Source of the DNA: Mycolicibacter kumamotonensis
GTDB lineage: Bacteria > Actinomycetota > Actinomycetes > Mycobacteriales > Mycobacteriaceae
Length of the DNA: 64,000 bases
Direction of reading: 5' to 3'
Assembly: GCF_002086285.1 (NCBI RefSeq)
Contig: NZ_MVHU01000002.1
Span: 219,328 to 283,327 of the forward strand
Made by a program: the position numbers and the translations under genes. Positions 1 to 8,886 of the stretch are shown piece by piece. The notes beneath the pieces were generated by a model. It was not told where the DNA came from, did not search any database, and saw only the letters and a list, made by a program, of their open reading frames with translations. Every line of letters starts with the position of its first letter. Position 1 is the first letter of the stretch.

Positions 1-1
1 G

Positions 2-2335
2 ACGGCGGTGGGCGACCCGATTCAGTCGATCTACGGCTGGCGCGGCGCCTCGGCGACCAACCTGCCCCGATTCGCCACCGACTTCCCGCTCTCCGACGGC
101 ACCCCCGCCCCGACGTTGGAACTGCGGACCAGCTGGCGCAACCCGCCGGAGGTGCTGCACGTCGCCAATGAGATCTCCGCGGAGGCCCGGCGGCGTTCCG
201 TCACCGTGCACACGTTGCGGCCGCGGCCGGACGCGCCCCCGGGCGGGGTGCGGCTGGCGCTGCTGGCCGACGTGGCCGCCGAACACCGGTGGGTGGCCGA
301 GGCGCTGCAACAGCGCTACCGGCAAGCAGCGGCCGACGGCGTCGCTCCCCCCACCGCCGCGGTGCTGGTACGGCGGAACTCCGACGCCGCGCCGTTCGCC
401 GAGGCGATCCGGGCCTGCGGCATCCCGGTGGAGGTGGTCGGGTTGGCCGGGTTGCTGTCGGTGCCCGAGGTCGCCGATCTGGTGGCGATGTTGCGGTTGG
501 TCGCCGAGCCGACTGCCGGGGCCGCGGCGATCCAGGTGCTGACCGGAGCGCGGTGGCGGCTCGGCGCCGCCGACCTGGCCGCCCTGTGGCGGCGGGCGAC
601 TGAGCTGGCCCGCCCCGATCGCCCGGCCGGGTCGGTCTCGGCTGCCGAGGTCGCCGCGCAGGCCGGCCCGGATGCCGACACCGCATGCCTGGCCGACGCG
701 CTGGCCGATCCGGGGCCGGCGGAGCGTTATTCGGCCACCGGGTACCGGCGCATCGTCGCACTGGCCGAGGAGCTGACCGTGCTGCGTGGACACCTCTGGC
801 ACCCGCTGCCCGACCTGGTCGCCGAGGTGCGCCGGGTGATGGGCCTGGACTGTGAGGTGCTCGCGGCGCAGCCGGTGGCGGTGTCCGGCACCGAACAGCT
901 CGACGCGTTCGCCGGTGTGGTCGCCGGCTACGGGGAGGGTATCGGGGGCCCGGCGTCGCTGCCGGACCTGCTGGCATACCTGGATGCCGCGGCCGTGGTG
1001 GAGAACGGGTTGGCCCCTGCTGCACCCGCGGTCGCCGCCGACCGGGTCCAGATCCTCACGGTGCACGCCGCCAAGGGACTGGAATGGCAGGTGGTGGCGG
1101 TGCCGCACCTGGTGGCGCGGGTATTCCCGTCGACCGCGTCGCGGCGCAGCTGGCTCTCGGATGCCTCCGAATTGCCGCCGCTGCTGCGCGGCGACCGCGC
1201 CGATTTGGGCGCCCACGGTGTCCCGGTACTCGACACCGGCGCGGTCACCGATCGAAAGCAGTTGTCAGACACCATCTCCGAGCATCAGAGCCGGCTGGAT
1301 CAGCGCCGCGTGGACGAAGAGCGCCGGCTGCTCTACGTTGCGGTCACCCGCGCCGAGGACACCCTGCTGGTCTCCGGTCATCACTGGGGTGTCGGGGAGA
1401 CCAAGCCGCGCGGCCCGTCGGAGTTTTTGACCGAACTCAAGGCGGTCATCGACAGCGCGGCGTCCGCCGGGCGGGCTTGCGGGGTGGTCGAGCAGTGGGC
1501 GCAGGCGCCGGCCGCCGGGGAGCGAAACCCGCTGTGCGACACCGCCAGGGAAGCGGTTTGGCCGGCAGATCCACTGGCCGGGCAGCGTGGCGACGTCGAC
1601 CGCGGCGCAGCGTTGGTCACCGCGGCGCTGCGGGCCGGGGAAGCACAGGATGGTCTGCCGCCGGTCGACAGCCCGTGGGCCGCCGACGTCGATGCGTTGC
1701 TGGCCGAGCGGGCCCTGGCCGCCGCGCAGCCGGCCCGGACGCTGCCCAGCCAGGTCTCGGTGAGCAACCTGGTCGAGTTGAGTCGCGACCCGGCCGGTGC
1801 GGCGCAGCGGCTGACCCGCCGGCTCCCGGCCCGCCCGGACCCACACGCCTTGCTGGGTACCGCGTTTCACGACTGGGTACAGCGGCTCTTCGGCGCCGAG
1901 CGGCTTTTCGAACTCGACGATCTGCCCGGTGCGGCCGACGCCGACACGGCCCGGGCCGATGCGCAGGAACTGGCGGAGCTGCAGGCCGCATTCCTGGATT
2001 CGGCGTGGGCGGCCCGCTCGCCCGTCGCCGTCGAGGTGCCCTTCGAGATGGCCTTCGGGCAGACCATGCTGCGCGGCCGCATCGACGCGGTGTTCGCCGA
2101 ACCGGACGGCGGCGTCACCGTGGTGGACTGGAAGACCGGGTCGGCGCCGGCCGGGCCGGAGGCCCTGCGCCACGCCGCCGTTCAGCTCGGCGTGTACCGG
2201 CTGGCGTGGGCGGCGCTGACGGGCTGCCCGCCGGCCAAGGTTCGGGCCGCCTTCCACTACGTGCGCAGCGGCACCACCGTCGTGCCCGATGAACTACCCG
2301 ATTTCGCCGAGCTGGCCGCACTGCTCAACTGTTGA
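2..2335 (+). CDS. adnB: AdnB, helicase-nuclease subunit (5' end missing)
   Basis: C-terminal part (about 777 residues) of a UvrD/AddB-like superfamily 1 helicase fused to a RecB-family nuclease. AdnAB is the mycobacterial motor-nuclease that resects double-strand breaks. Seen: the fragment opens in helicase motif III (VGDPIQSIYGWRGA, from base 8). Motif V ([11 protein letters not shown]) lies near base 1056 and motif VI ([16 protein letters not shown]) near base 1315. At the C-terminus, GTAFHDW near 1856, GRIDAV near 2076 and VVDWKTG near 2122 form the nuclease metal site. The Walker A part lies outside the window. The frame is open to the left edge, so no start codon is assigned. Choosing AdnB over AdnA rests on the next gene being the TrkA-type channel, as in M. 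tuberculosis (Rv3201c-Rv3200c). Confidence 0.9.
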   Translation, partial: TAVGDPIQSIYGWRGASATNLPRFATDFPLSDGTPAPTLELRTSWRNPPEVLHVANEISAEARRRSVTVHTLRPRPDAPPGGVRLALLADVAAEHRWVAEALQQRYRQAAADGVAPPTAAVLVRRNSDAAPFAEAIRACGIPVEVVGLAGLLSVPEVADLVAMLRLVAEPTAGAAAIQVLTGARWRLGAADLAALWRRATELARPDRPAGSVSAAEVAAQAGPDADTACLADALADPGPAERYSATGYRRIVALAEELTVLRGHLWHPLPDLVAEVRRVMGLDCEVLAAQPVAVSGTEQLDAFAGVVAGYGEGIGGPASLPDLLAYLDAAAVVENGLAPAAPAVAADRVQILTVHAAKGLEWQVVAVPHLVARVFPSTASRRSWLSDASELPPLLRGDRADLGAHGVPVLDTGAVTDRKQLSDTISEHQSRLDQRRVDEERRLLYVAVTRAEDTLLVSGHHWGVGETKPRGPSEFLTELKAVIDSAASAGRACGVVEQWAQAPAAGERNPLCDTAREAVWPADPLAGQRGDVDRGAALVTAALRAGEAQDGLPPVDSPWAADVDALLAERALAAAQPARTLPSQVSVSNLVELSRDPAGAAQRLTRRLPARPDPHALLGTAFHDWVQRLFGAERLFELDDLPGAADADTARADAQELAELQAAFLDSAWAARSPVAVEVPFEMAFGQTMLRGRIDAVFAEPDGGVTVVDWKTGSAPAGPEALRHAAVQLGVYRLAWAALTGCPPAKVRAAFHYVRSGTTVVPDELPDFAELAALLNC

Positions 2336-2391
2336 CGACACGTGTGGTTACAGTGGGTCCGTGCGTCAGGTGCGACCGATGACCGCCCGTC

Positions 2392-3468
2392 GTGGCAGGA
2401 GCTAGCTGGCGACGGTTGCGTCGTCTCGACGAGACGCTGACCGCCCAGCCCAGTTATGCGCTCGTCGGGGTCCTGCGCATCCCTCATGGGCAGTCCAGTC
2501 CCGGCCGCACCGTCTACCGGCGCTCGGCCATCGCGCTGGCGGCCCTGCTGGTGTCCACGATCTTCGTCTACGTCGACCGGGACGGCTACCAGGACGTGCA
2601 GGGTGACCGGCTGACATTCCTGGACTGCCTTTACTACTCGGCCGTGACACTGTCGACCACCGGCTACGGCGACATTACGCCCGTCACCGAGTTCTCCCGC
2701 CTGATCAACGTCGCGGTCATCACCCCGCTGCGGATCGCGTTCCTGATCCTCTTGGTCGGAACGACGGTGGAGGCGTTCACCGAGACTTCCCGGCAGGCAT
2801 TCCGTATTCAGCGTTGGAGGAGAAGAGTGCGAGACCACACCATCGTCATCGGATACGGCACCAAGGGAAAGACCGCGATCGCGGCCATGCTCGGCGACGA
2901 CGAGACCACCCCGAGCGACATCGTCGTGGTGGACAACGACCGGGCCGTGCTCGAGCGCGCGAAAAGCGCCGGGCTGGTGACGGTGGACGGCGACGCAACC
3001 CGGTCGGACGTGCTGCGGCTGGCCAGCGCCCAGCGTGCGTCGGCGATCGTGGTGGCCACCGGCTCCGATGCCACGGCGGCGCTGGTGACCCTCACCGCCC
3101 GCGAGATCGCCCCCAACGCCACCATCGTGGCGGCCATCCGGGAAGCCGAGAACCAGCACCTGCTGGAGCAGTCCGGGGCCAACTCGGTGGTGGTGTCCTC
3201 CGAGACCGCCGGGCGGCTGCTCGGCGTCGCCACCACCACGCCCAACGTGGTGGAGATCATCGAGGATCTGCTCACCCCCGACGCCGGGTATTCCATCGCC
3301 GAGCGGGAGGTGGAGCAGAAAGAGGTCGGCGCATCGGCCAAGCATCTCAGCGAGATCGTGCTCGGCGTGGTCCGCGACGGGCAGCTGCTGCGGTTGGACG
3401 CACCGGAAGTGGATGCGATCGAGGCCGGCGACCGGCTGCTCTACGTCCGAACGGTGGGCAACCAGTGA
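2392..3468 (+). CDS. Two-TM potassium channel with RCK (TrkA-N) domain
   Basis: Membrane K+ channel subunit of 358 residues, resembling Rv3200c. Seen: two hydrophobic segments at about 45-61 and 104-128 flank a pore loop with the selectivity filter TTGYGD (89-94). A cytoplasmic Rossmann-type RCK domain follows from about residue 149 with GYGTKG (154-159), then a TrkA-C-like tail. Family knowledge: such channels are gated by ligands bound to the RCK domain. The GTG at 2392 is the first start codon after an in-frame stop at 2380, so the start is well constrained. Its stop overlaps the GTG of nudC, so the two are probably translationally coupled. Confidence 0.9.
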   Translation: MAGASWRRLRRLDETLTAQPSYALVGVLRIPHGQSSPGRTVYRRSAIALAALLVSTIFVYVDRDGYQDVQGDRLTFLDCLYYSAVTLSTTGYGDITPVTEFSRLINVAVITPLRIAFLILLVGTTVEAFTETSRQAFRIQRWRRRVRDHTIVIGYGTKGKTAIAAMLGDDETTPSDIVVVDNDRAVLERAKSAGLVTVDGDATRSDVLRLASAQRASAIVVATGSDATAALVTLTAREIAPNATIVAAIREAENQHLLEQSGANSVVVSSETAGRLLGVATTTPNVVEIIEDLLTPDAGYSIAEREVEQKEVGASAKHLSEIVLGVVRDGQLLRLDAPEVDAIEAGDRLLYVRTVGNQ

Positions 3469-4382
3469 GCTTCCAGCTGCGCCAGGTGCCCCTGCTGTCG
3501 CGGATCGGGGCGGACCGGGCCGATCAGTTGCGCACCGATACCGACGCGGCCGTCGCCGGCTGGCGGGCCGCCGCGCTGCTGCGGGTCGATCCCCGCAACC
3601 AGGTGCTGGTCGCCGATGGCCGGGTGGTGTTGCACGACGCCGGTGAACTAGGTGACGCGCCGCCGCCCGACGCGGTGTTCCTGGGCCGCCTCGAGGACGG
3701 CCGGCACGTCTGGGCGATCCGTGGTGCACTGCAGGCGCCGCCCGACGGCGATGTCTCGGTGCTGGACCTGCGGGCCATCGGAGACGTCTTCGACGACACC
3801 AGCGCACAGCTGGTGTCCTCGGCCATCGCCCTGCTGAATTGGCATGAGAACGCACGGTTTTCCGCCGTCGACGGCACACCGACCAAACCGGTGCGCGGCG
3901 GGTGGGCGCGGGTCAATCCCATCACCGGCGCCGAGGAGTTCCCCCGGATCGATCCGGCGGTGATCTGCCTGGTGCACGACGGCGCCGACCGGGTGGTGCT
4001 GGCCCGCCAGCACAACTGGCCGGTGCGGATGTTCTCGCTGCTGGCCGGGTTCGTCGAGGCCGGCGAGTCGTTCGAAGCCTGCGTGGTCCGAGAGGTCCAC
4101 GAGGAGGTCGGCCTGGCGGTGCGCGATGTCAGCTACTTGGGCAGTCAGCCCTGGCCGTTCCCGCGCTCGCTGATGGTCGGCTTCCATGCCGTCGCCGACC
4201 CGGGCCAGGAGTTCGTGTTCAGTGACGGTGAGATCACCGAGGCCAACTGGTTCACCCGGGATGAGGTGCGGGCCGCCTTGGCTGCGGGGGCCTGGAACGG
4301 CGGCTCCGCGGACGCCAAACTGCTGCTGCCCGGGTCGATCTCGATCGCCCGGACGATCATCGAGTCCTGGGCCGCGCTTTAG
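3465..4382 (+). CDS. nudC: NAD(H) pyrophosphatase NudC
   Basis: Nudix hydrolase of 305 residues that cleaves NADH to NMNH and AMP; the family can also remove NAD caps from RNA. Seen: a complete Nudix box starting at G195 (GFVEAGES...REVHEEVGL). It is followed by SQPWPFP at about 227-233, the signature separating NADH pyrophosphatases from other Nudix enzymes. The zinc-ribbon cysteines of E. coli NudC, expected just before the Nudix domain, are absent: that stretch (ARFSAVDGTPTKP...) contains no CxxC pair. The start is the GTG whose last two bases form part of the channel gene's stop (GTGA overlap). Confidence 0.92.
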   Translation: MSFQLRQVPLLSRIGADRADQLRTDTDAAVAGWRAAALLRVDPRNQVLVADGRVVLHDAGELGDAPPPDAVFLGRLEDGRHVWAIRGALQAPPDGDVSVLDLRAIGDVFDDTSAQLVSSAIALLNWHENARFSAVDGTPTKPVRGGWARVNPITGAEEFPRIDPAVICLVHDGADRVVLARQHNWPVRMFSLLAGFVEAGESFEACVVREVHEEVGLAVRDVSYLGSQPWPFPRSLMVGFHAVADPGQEFVFSDGEITEANWFTRDEVRAALAAGAWNGGSADAKLLLPGSISIARTIIESWAAL

Positions 4383-4386
4383 TGGC

Positions 4387-4444
4387 CGAGCAGACGCAGA
4401 ATCGCACTATTCGGACAAAAACCATGCGATTCTGCGTCTGCTCG
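4387..4444. terminator. Perfect 20-bp palindrome between convergent genes
   Basis: A perfect inverted repeat with arms 4387-4406 (cgagcagacgcagaatcgca) and 4425-4444, and an 18-base loop. It lies between the convergent nudC and mrx1 genes. The symmetry and position suit a bidirectional terminator. There is no T-tract, as is common in mycobacteria. It could also be a dispersed intergenic palindrome; no second copy was noticed in this window. Confidence 0.6.
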
Positions 4445-4468
4445 CGCAACTAAGGCTCGCGCAATGAA

Positions 4469-4729
4469 TCAGCTGCTGAGCCGGTCCAGCTTCGCCTTGA
4501 CCTCACGCCCGGTCGGGTTCGTCATCGTCGAACCGTCGGCGAAGCGCAGCGTCGGCACCGTGCGGTTGCCGCCGTTGGCCTCCTCGACGAACTTGGCGGC
4601 GGTGGGATCCTGCTCGATGTCGATCTCGTCGTAGCCGATCTCGAACTTCTCCAGGGCCTTCTTGAGCTGGCGGCAGTAACCGCACCATTGCGTGGTGTAC
4701 ATGATGAGCGGCGGATCGCTAACAGTCAT
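4469..4729 (-). CDS. mrx1: Mycoredoxin-1 (glutaredoxin-like)
   Basis: Small 86-residue thioredoxin-fold oxidoreductase. In mycobacteria this family reduces mycothiol mixed disulfides. Seen: active site WCGYC (C16, C19) and the cis-proline motif TVPT (57-60), both typical of mycoredoxin. The frame is open further upstream, but the ATG at 4729 puts the first beta strand (PLIMYTT) at the usual place and matches the family length. Divergent from uvrD2, with only about 67 bases between start codons, so the two probably share a promoter region. Its position next to nudC and uvrD2 matches Rv3198A. Confidence 0.92.
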   Translation of the reverse strand: MTVSDPPLIMYTTQWCGYCRQLKKALEKFEIGYDEIDIEQDPTAAKFVEEANGGNRTVPTLRFADGSTMTNPTGREVKAKLDRLSS

Positions 4730-4796
4730 AGTGCTCAACGCTAGTCGTTGTGAATCCCGGGCCGCTCGCGGCCGGGCGTCGGAGGTCCCTGTCAAG

Positions 4797-6902
4797 ATGG
4801 ACGCCATGGATGCGCTCATCGCCGGCTTGGACGACGAGCAGCGCGCCGCGGTGCTGGCGCCAAGGGGGCCGGTGTGCGTGCTGGCCGGTGCCGGGACCGG
4901 CAAAACTCGCACCATCACCCACCGGATCGCCCAACTGGTTGCGGCCGGTCACGTCGCGCCCGGGCAGGTGCTGGCGGTGACGTTCACCCAGCGTGCCGCC
5001 GGTGAGATGCGCTCGCGGCTGCGCGCCCTGGGCTCGGCCGCCGGCAACCCGGCCGGCGTCGGCGCGGTTCAGGCATTGACGTTTCACGCCGCCGCGCGGC
5101 GGCAGCTGCGCTACTTCTGGCCGCGGGTGGTCGGCGACACCGCCTGGGAATTGCTGGACCGCAAGTTCGGGGTGGTCGCCCGGGCCGCCGGCCATGCCGG
5201 GCTGCGCCTGAGCAACGACGATGTCCGCGACGTCGCCGGTGAGATCGAATGGGCCAAGGCGTCGCTGATCGGGCCGGAGCAGTATCCGGAGGCGGTGGCG
5301 GCCGCCGGCCGGGACACCCCGGTCGACGCCGCCAAGCTCGCCGAGATCTATGCCGGCTACGAGGCGCTGAAGGCCCGCGGCGAGGTGGCGATGCTCGACT
5401 TCGACGACCTGCTGCTGCACACCGCCGCCGCCATCGAGAACGACGCGGCGGTGGCAGCCGAATTCCGGGACCGCTACCGCTGCTTCGTCGTCGATGAATA
5501 CCAAGACGTCACCCCGCTGCAGCAGCGGGTGCTGTCGGCCTGGCTGGGTCAGCGCGACGATCTGACCGTCGTCGGTGACGCCAACCAGACCATCTACTCG
5601 TTCACCGGCGCCTCCCCGCGCTACCTGCTCGACTTCACCCGCCGGTTCCCCGACGCCGCCCTGGTGCGCCTCGAACGCGACTATCGGTCCACTCCCGAGG
5701 TGGTGTCGCTGGCCAACCGGGTGATCGCCGCGGCCCGCGGCCGGGTGGCCGGCAGCAAGCTCAAGCTGGTCGGTCAGCGCGAATCCGGTCCGGCGCCGAG
5801 CTTTCGGGAGTATCCCGACGAGGTCGCCGAGGCCACCGCGGTGGCCAAGGCGATCGCCCGGCTGATCGAGGGCGGCACCGCGCCGGCCGAGATCGCCGTG
5901 CTCTACCGGATCAACGCCCAGTCGGAGGTGTACGAAGAGGCGCTCACCGAAGCCGGCATCGCCTACCAGGTCCGCGGGGGAGAGGGATTCTTCACCCGCC
6001 AGGAGATCCGGCAGTCACTGGTGGCGTTGCAGCGAGTCGCCCAGCGCGGCGACGACGGCGGGTCGCCGCTGCCGGAGCTGGTCCGCGGCGTGCTCGAACC
6101 GCTGGGGCTGACGGCCGAACCCCCGAGCGGGGCCAAGGCGCGGGAACGCTGGGAGGCCCTCGGTGCGCTGGCCGAACTCGTCGACGACGAAGTCGCGCAG
6201 CGCCCCGACCTGGACCTTCCCGGCCTGCTGACCGAACTGCGGATGCGCGCGGACTCCCGCCACCCGCCCACGGTGCAGGGTGTCACGCTGGCATCGCTGC
6301 ATGCCGCCAAGGGGCTGGAGTGGGATGCGGTGTTTTTGGTGGGCCTGGCCGACGGCACCCTGCCCATCTCGCACGCCCTGGCGCACGGCGCCGACAGCGA
6401 AGCCGTCGAAGAAGAACGCCGGCTGCTCTACGTCGGCGTCACCCGCGCCCGGGTGCACCTGGCGTTGAGCTGGGCATTGGCCCGCGCCCCCGGCGGGCGG
6501 GCAGGCCGCAAGCCGTCACGGTTCTTGAACGGTATCGACGGCGCGGTGACGCAGTCCGCGTCGCAGACCTCCGCCCGGCGCCGCTCCCGCGGTGGTCCGA
6601 AGCACTGCCGGGTGTGCAACAAGGCGCTGAGCACACCGGCCGCCATCATGCTGAGCCGGTGTGAGACGTGTGCGGTCGACGTCGACACCGAGCTGCTGGT
6701 CGCGCTCAAAGACTGGCGGCTGCGCACCGCGACCGAGCTGAAAGTGCCCGCCTACATCGTCTTTTCGGACAACACGCTCACCGCGATCGCCGAGATGCTG
6801 CCCGCCGATGAGGCCGCCCTGGTCGCCATCCCGGGCATCGGCGCGCGCAAGCTGGAACAGTTCGGTCCCGACGTGCTCGAGCTGGTCCGCAACCGGGGGT
6901 GA
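4797..6902 (+). CDS. uvrD2: ATP-dependent DNA helicase UvrD2
   Basis: Superfamily 1A 3'-5' helicase of 701 residues. Seen: Walker A GAGTGKT (31-37), motif II DEYQD (about 231), [13 protein letters not shown] (motif III), [15 protein letters not shown] and [14 protein letters not shown]. The C-terminal part carries a tetracysteine motif (two CxxC pairs, about 603-625: CRVC...CETC) followed by an HRDC domain (from about 632). This architecture separates UvrD2 from UvrD1. Start chosen at the ATG 4797 behind ggaggt at 4781; the next in-frame ATG is at 4806. Length matches M. tuberculosis UvrD2. Its stop lies just before the whiB7 promoter. Confidence 0.93.
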   Translation: MDAMDALIAGLDDEQRAAVLAPRGPVCVLAGAGTGKTRTITHRIAQLVAAGHVAPGQVLAVTFTQRAAGEMRSRLRALGSAAGNPAGVGAVQALTFHAAARRQLRYFWPRVVGDTAWELLDRKFGVVARAAGHAGLRLSNDDVRDVAGEIEWAKASLIGPEQYPEAVAAAGRDTPVDAAKLAEIYAGYEALKARGEVAMLDFDDLLLHTAAAIENDAAVAAEFRDRYRCFVVDEYQDVTPLQQRVLSAWLGQRDDLTVVGDANQTIYSFTGASPRYLLDFTRRFPDAALVRLERDYRSTPEVVSLANRVIAAARGRVAGSKLKLVGQRESGPAPSFREYPDEVAEATAVAKAIARLIEGGTAPAEIAVLYRINAQSEVYEEALTEAGIAYQVRGGEGFFTRQEIRQSLVALQRVAQRGDDGGSPLPELVRGVLEPLGLTAEPPSGAKARERWEALGALAELVDDEVAQRPDLDLPGLLTELRMRADSRHPPTVQGVTLASLHAAKGLEWDAVFLVGLADGTLPISHALAHGADSEAVEEERRLLYVGVTRARVHLALSWALARAPGGRAGRKPSRFLNGIDGAVTQSASQTSARRRSRGGPKHCRVCNKALSTPAAIMLSRCETCAVDVDTELLVALKDWRLRTATELKVPAYIVFSDNTLTAIAEMLPADEAALVAIPGIGARKLEQFGPDVLELVRNRG

Positions 6903-6914
6903 CCCTCGTGACAG

Positions 6915-6953
6915 TTAATTCGGTTGTGAGTCCCGGCGCCGACCGGCTAACCT
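6915..6953 (+). promoter_or_regulatory. whiB7 promoter with upstream AT-rich element
   Basis: Seen: AT-rich ttaatt (6915-6920), three bases, then -35 TTGTGA (6924-6929), an 18-base spacer, and -10 TAACCT (6948-6953). Known: WhiB7-activated promoters, including its own, carry an AT-rich element about 3 bp upstream of the -35, which the AT-hook contacts. Predicted transcription start is about 6960, almost at the ATG of the leader reading frame. Confidence 0.7.
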
Positions 6954-6961
6954 CGGACATC

Positions 6962-7078
6962 ATGACCACGATCAGCGGCTTGCGAGTACGTCCGGCCGGC
7001 GCGCGCCATGCCGCTGCCGAGGCGGCGGCACGTCATGCCGCCGCCGTCGACGCGTCCGTGCATCGGGGTTCGCCCTAA
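6962..7078 (+). CDS. whiB7 leader peptide (upstream reading frame)
   Basis: A 38-codon reading frame (MTTISGLRVRPAG..., ending RGSP) running from an ATG within about two bases of the predicted transcription start, so probably translated with little or no 5' leader. It lies wholly in the whiB7 leader and ends 22 bases before the left arm of the intrinsic terminator. Bases 7054-7060 (GTCCGTG), inside its late codons, can pair with CACGGAC at 7104-7110 in that arm. The role is inferred: a ribosome that reaches the end masks 7054-7060 and allows termination, whereas one stalled earlier exposes it and favours readthrough. The peptide is Ala/Arg/His rich and resembles no known domain. Confidence 0.65.
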   Translation: MTTISGLRVRPAGARHAAAEAAARHAAAVDASVHRGSP

Positions 7079-7100
7079 CCGCCAGCCCCAGCCGCCCGAA

Positions 7101-7138
7101 GGCCACGGACCCGACCAGGATCCGTGGCCATTGTTTTT
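7101..7138 (+). terminator. Intrinsic attenuator terminator in whiB7 leader
   Basis: Perfect 9-bp stem ggccacgga (7101-7109) / tccgtggcc (7121-7129) with an 11-base loop, followed by attgttttt (7130-7138). A canonical Rho-independent terminator upstream of a gene, rather than after one, points to transcription attenuation. Confidence 0.85.
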
Positions 7139-7197
7139 CCCCGGCAATTCGCCGCCCGGCCCGGATCACCCCAGACCGGAAAGCAGGTGATCAGCCG

Positions 7198-7464
7198 ATG
7201 TCCACCACCGAAGTGCGCACCCGAAGACTCCCCGAGTTGCCGTGCAATCGCGACCCCGACCTGTGGTTCGCCGACGACCCGACCGACCTGGAGCGGGCCA
7301 AGGCCTTGTGCGGCCACTGTCCGATCCGCCGGGAGTGTCTGGCGCTGGCGCTGCAGCGCGCCGAGCCCTGGGGGGTGTGGGGCGGGGAGATCCTCGACCG
7401 CGGCGCCGTCATCGGCCGCAAGCGGCCCCGCGGCCGGCCCCGCAAGGAGCCGGTGGCCGCGTGA
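7198..7464 (+). CDS. whiB7: WhiB7, Fe-S transcriptional activator of antibiotic resistance
   Basis: Wbl-family regulator of 88 residues. Seen: four iron-sulfur ligands C16, C38, C41 and C47, the turn EPWGVWGGE (56-64) that contacts sigma-A region 4, and a C-terminal AT-hook RGRPRK (78-83) diagnostic for WhiB7 among Wbl proteins. Known role: induced by ribosome-targeting drugs, it activates intrinsic resistance genes and itself. Start ATG 7198 lies behind a weak purine-rich site (aaagcagg). The gene sits 119 bases after the leader peptide stop and behind an attenuator. It converges on the ABC1 kinase gene, as in M. tuberculosis. Confidence 0.95.
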   Translation: MSTTEVRTRRLPELPCNRDPDLWFADDPTDLERAKALCGHCPIRRECLALALQRAEPWGVWGGEILDRGAVIGRKRPRGRPRKEPVAA

Positions 7465-7477
7465 GCGGCCGGCGCGG

Positions 7478-8833
7478 TCAGGCCGAGGGCCCGACCGCTT
7501 CGACGTCAGGATCTGTGAACCCCGGCACCAATTCCTCGGAGAGCCGCTTGACCGGCACGTGGGCGTCGAGCTGACACATGATCGCCGTGGTCGAGGCGAG
7601 CACCCGCATCGGCATCGCCAGCTTCGGCGGCAGGTCCAGCTGACGGGCGGTCTTGAGTTGCTCGACGGGGCGCTCCAGCTGCTTGCCGGCCATCCTCATC
7701 AGCCATCTGCGGCTGTAGTGGAACGTCTCGACCTCCACCGGCTCGACGTACTGGCGCAGCATCTCGTCGATCTCGCGGACCGAGACGTCCTGGCCCTTCT
7801 GGATGAAGCCGCCCTTGCGCATCGTCGCGATGACCTGGTCGTAGTCCTTGTCTCGGGCGTACCGCACGGCGGCGCCCAGCTCCGGGGGGAAGCCGCCGGG
7901 CATCGGAGCCACCGCACCGAAGTCGATGACGCCCATCCGGCCGTCCGGCAGCAGCATGAAGTTACCCGGGTGGGCGTCGCCGTGGATCAGCTCCAGCCGG
8001 CGCGCCGCGTCCCAGGTGAATTCGGCCAGCCGGGTACCCATCAGGTCCCGCTGCTCGACGGTGCCGTTGCGGATGATCTCGGCCATGCCGACACCGTCGA
8101 TCCACTCCTGGATCACCGTCTTGGGTGCGCTGGCCACCACGTTGGGGATCAGGAAGTGCGGGTGGCCCGCATAGGCCTTGGCGAAGATGCGCTGGTTGTC
8201 GGCCTCCAGCCGGTAGTCCAGCTCCATCTCGGTGCGCTCGATCAGCTCATCGACGACACCCTGGACGTCGACCCCGGGCGCCAGCTGCTTGAACACGCCG
8301 GTCAACCGCCGAATGGTCTTCAGGTCGGCGCGCAGCGCCGCATCGGCGCCGGGGTACTGGATCTTGACCGCCACCGGACGGCCGTCGCCCCACACCGCCT
8401 TGTGCACCTGGCCGATGCTGGCCGAGGCGATCGGGGTGTCGTCGAACGAGGAGAACCGTTCCCGCCACTTGGTGCCCAGCTGGGCATCGAGGACCCGATG
8501 CACCTTGTCCGCGGGCAGCGGCGGGGCGTCCTTCTGCAGTTTGGTCAGCGCCTCCCGGTAGGGCTCGCCGAACTCCTCGGGGATGGCCGCCTCCATCACC
8601 GACAGTGCCTGACCGACCTTCATGGCGCCGCCCTTGAGCTCACCCAGGACGGTGAACAGCTGGTTGGCCGCCTTCTCCATCAGCTCGGCGGTGACCTCGT
8701 CCTTGGACTTGCCGGTCAGCCGCTTCCCGAGACCGAGGGCGGCCCGCCCGGCGAAGCCGACGGGCAGGCTGGCCAGCTTCGCATTGCGCGCCGCGCTCCC
8801 GCGCTTGATTTCTGACACCTGTCCATCATCCAT
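7478..8833 (-). CDS. ABC1/UbiB-family atypical kinase
   Basis: Protein of 451 residues with the ABC1 (ADCK/UbiB) fold, resembling Rv3197. Seen: the family KxGQ motif (72-75), the Ala-rich nucleotide loop SASIGQVH (about 137-144), lysine in VAVKIQ (K157), catalytic HGDAHPGN (284-291) and the metal-binding DFG (304-306). Family members act as ATPases/kinases linked to isoprenoid-lipid metabolism; the mycobacterial substrate is not evident here. Start chosen at ATG 8833 (MDDGQVSEIK). An upstream GTG extension of 20 residues looks non-coding and would overlap the neighbour. It follows the E1-like gene by 53 bases and may share its transcript. Confidence 0.88.
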   Translation of the reverse strand: MDDGQVSEIKRGSAARNAKLASLPVGFAGRAALGLGKRLTGKSKDEVTAELMEKAANQLFTVLGELKGGAMKVGQALSVMEAAIPEEFGEPYREALTKLQKDAPPLPADKVHRVLDAQLGTKWRERFSSFDDTPIASASIGQVHKAVWGDGRPVAVKIQYPGADAALRADLKTIRRLTGVFKQLAPGVDVQGVVDELIERTEMELDYRLEADNQRIFAKAYAGHPHFLIPNVVASAPKTVIQEWIDGVGMAEIIRNGTVEQRDLMGTRLAEFTWDAARRLELIHGDAHPGNFMLLPDGRMGVIDFGAVAPMPGGFPPELGAAVRYARDKDYDQVIATMRKGGFIQKGQDVSVREIDEMLRQYVEPVEVETFHYSRRWLMRMAGKQLERPVEQLKTARQLDLPPKLAMPMRVLASTTAIMCQLDAHVPVKRLSEELVPGFTDPDVEAVGPSA

Positions 8834-8886
8834 GACGGCGTTGTGTCGCCGGTCACCGCGTGCGGGATTGCCGGTGGGGTGCGACG

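Noticed and set aside
2332..2354. Promoter TTGACG/TACAGT upstream of the K+ channel gene
   Set aside because: The spacing is only 11 bases, too short for a sigma-A promoter; either box alone is not convincing.
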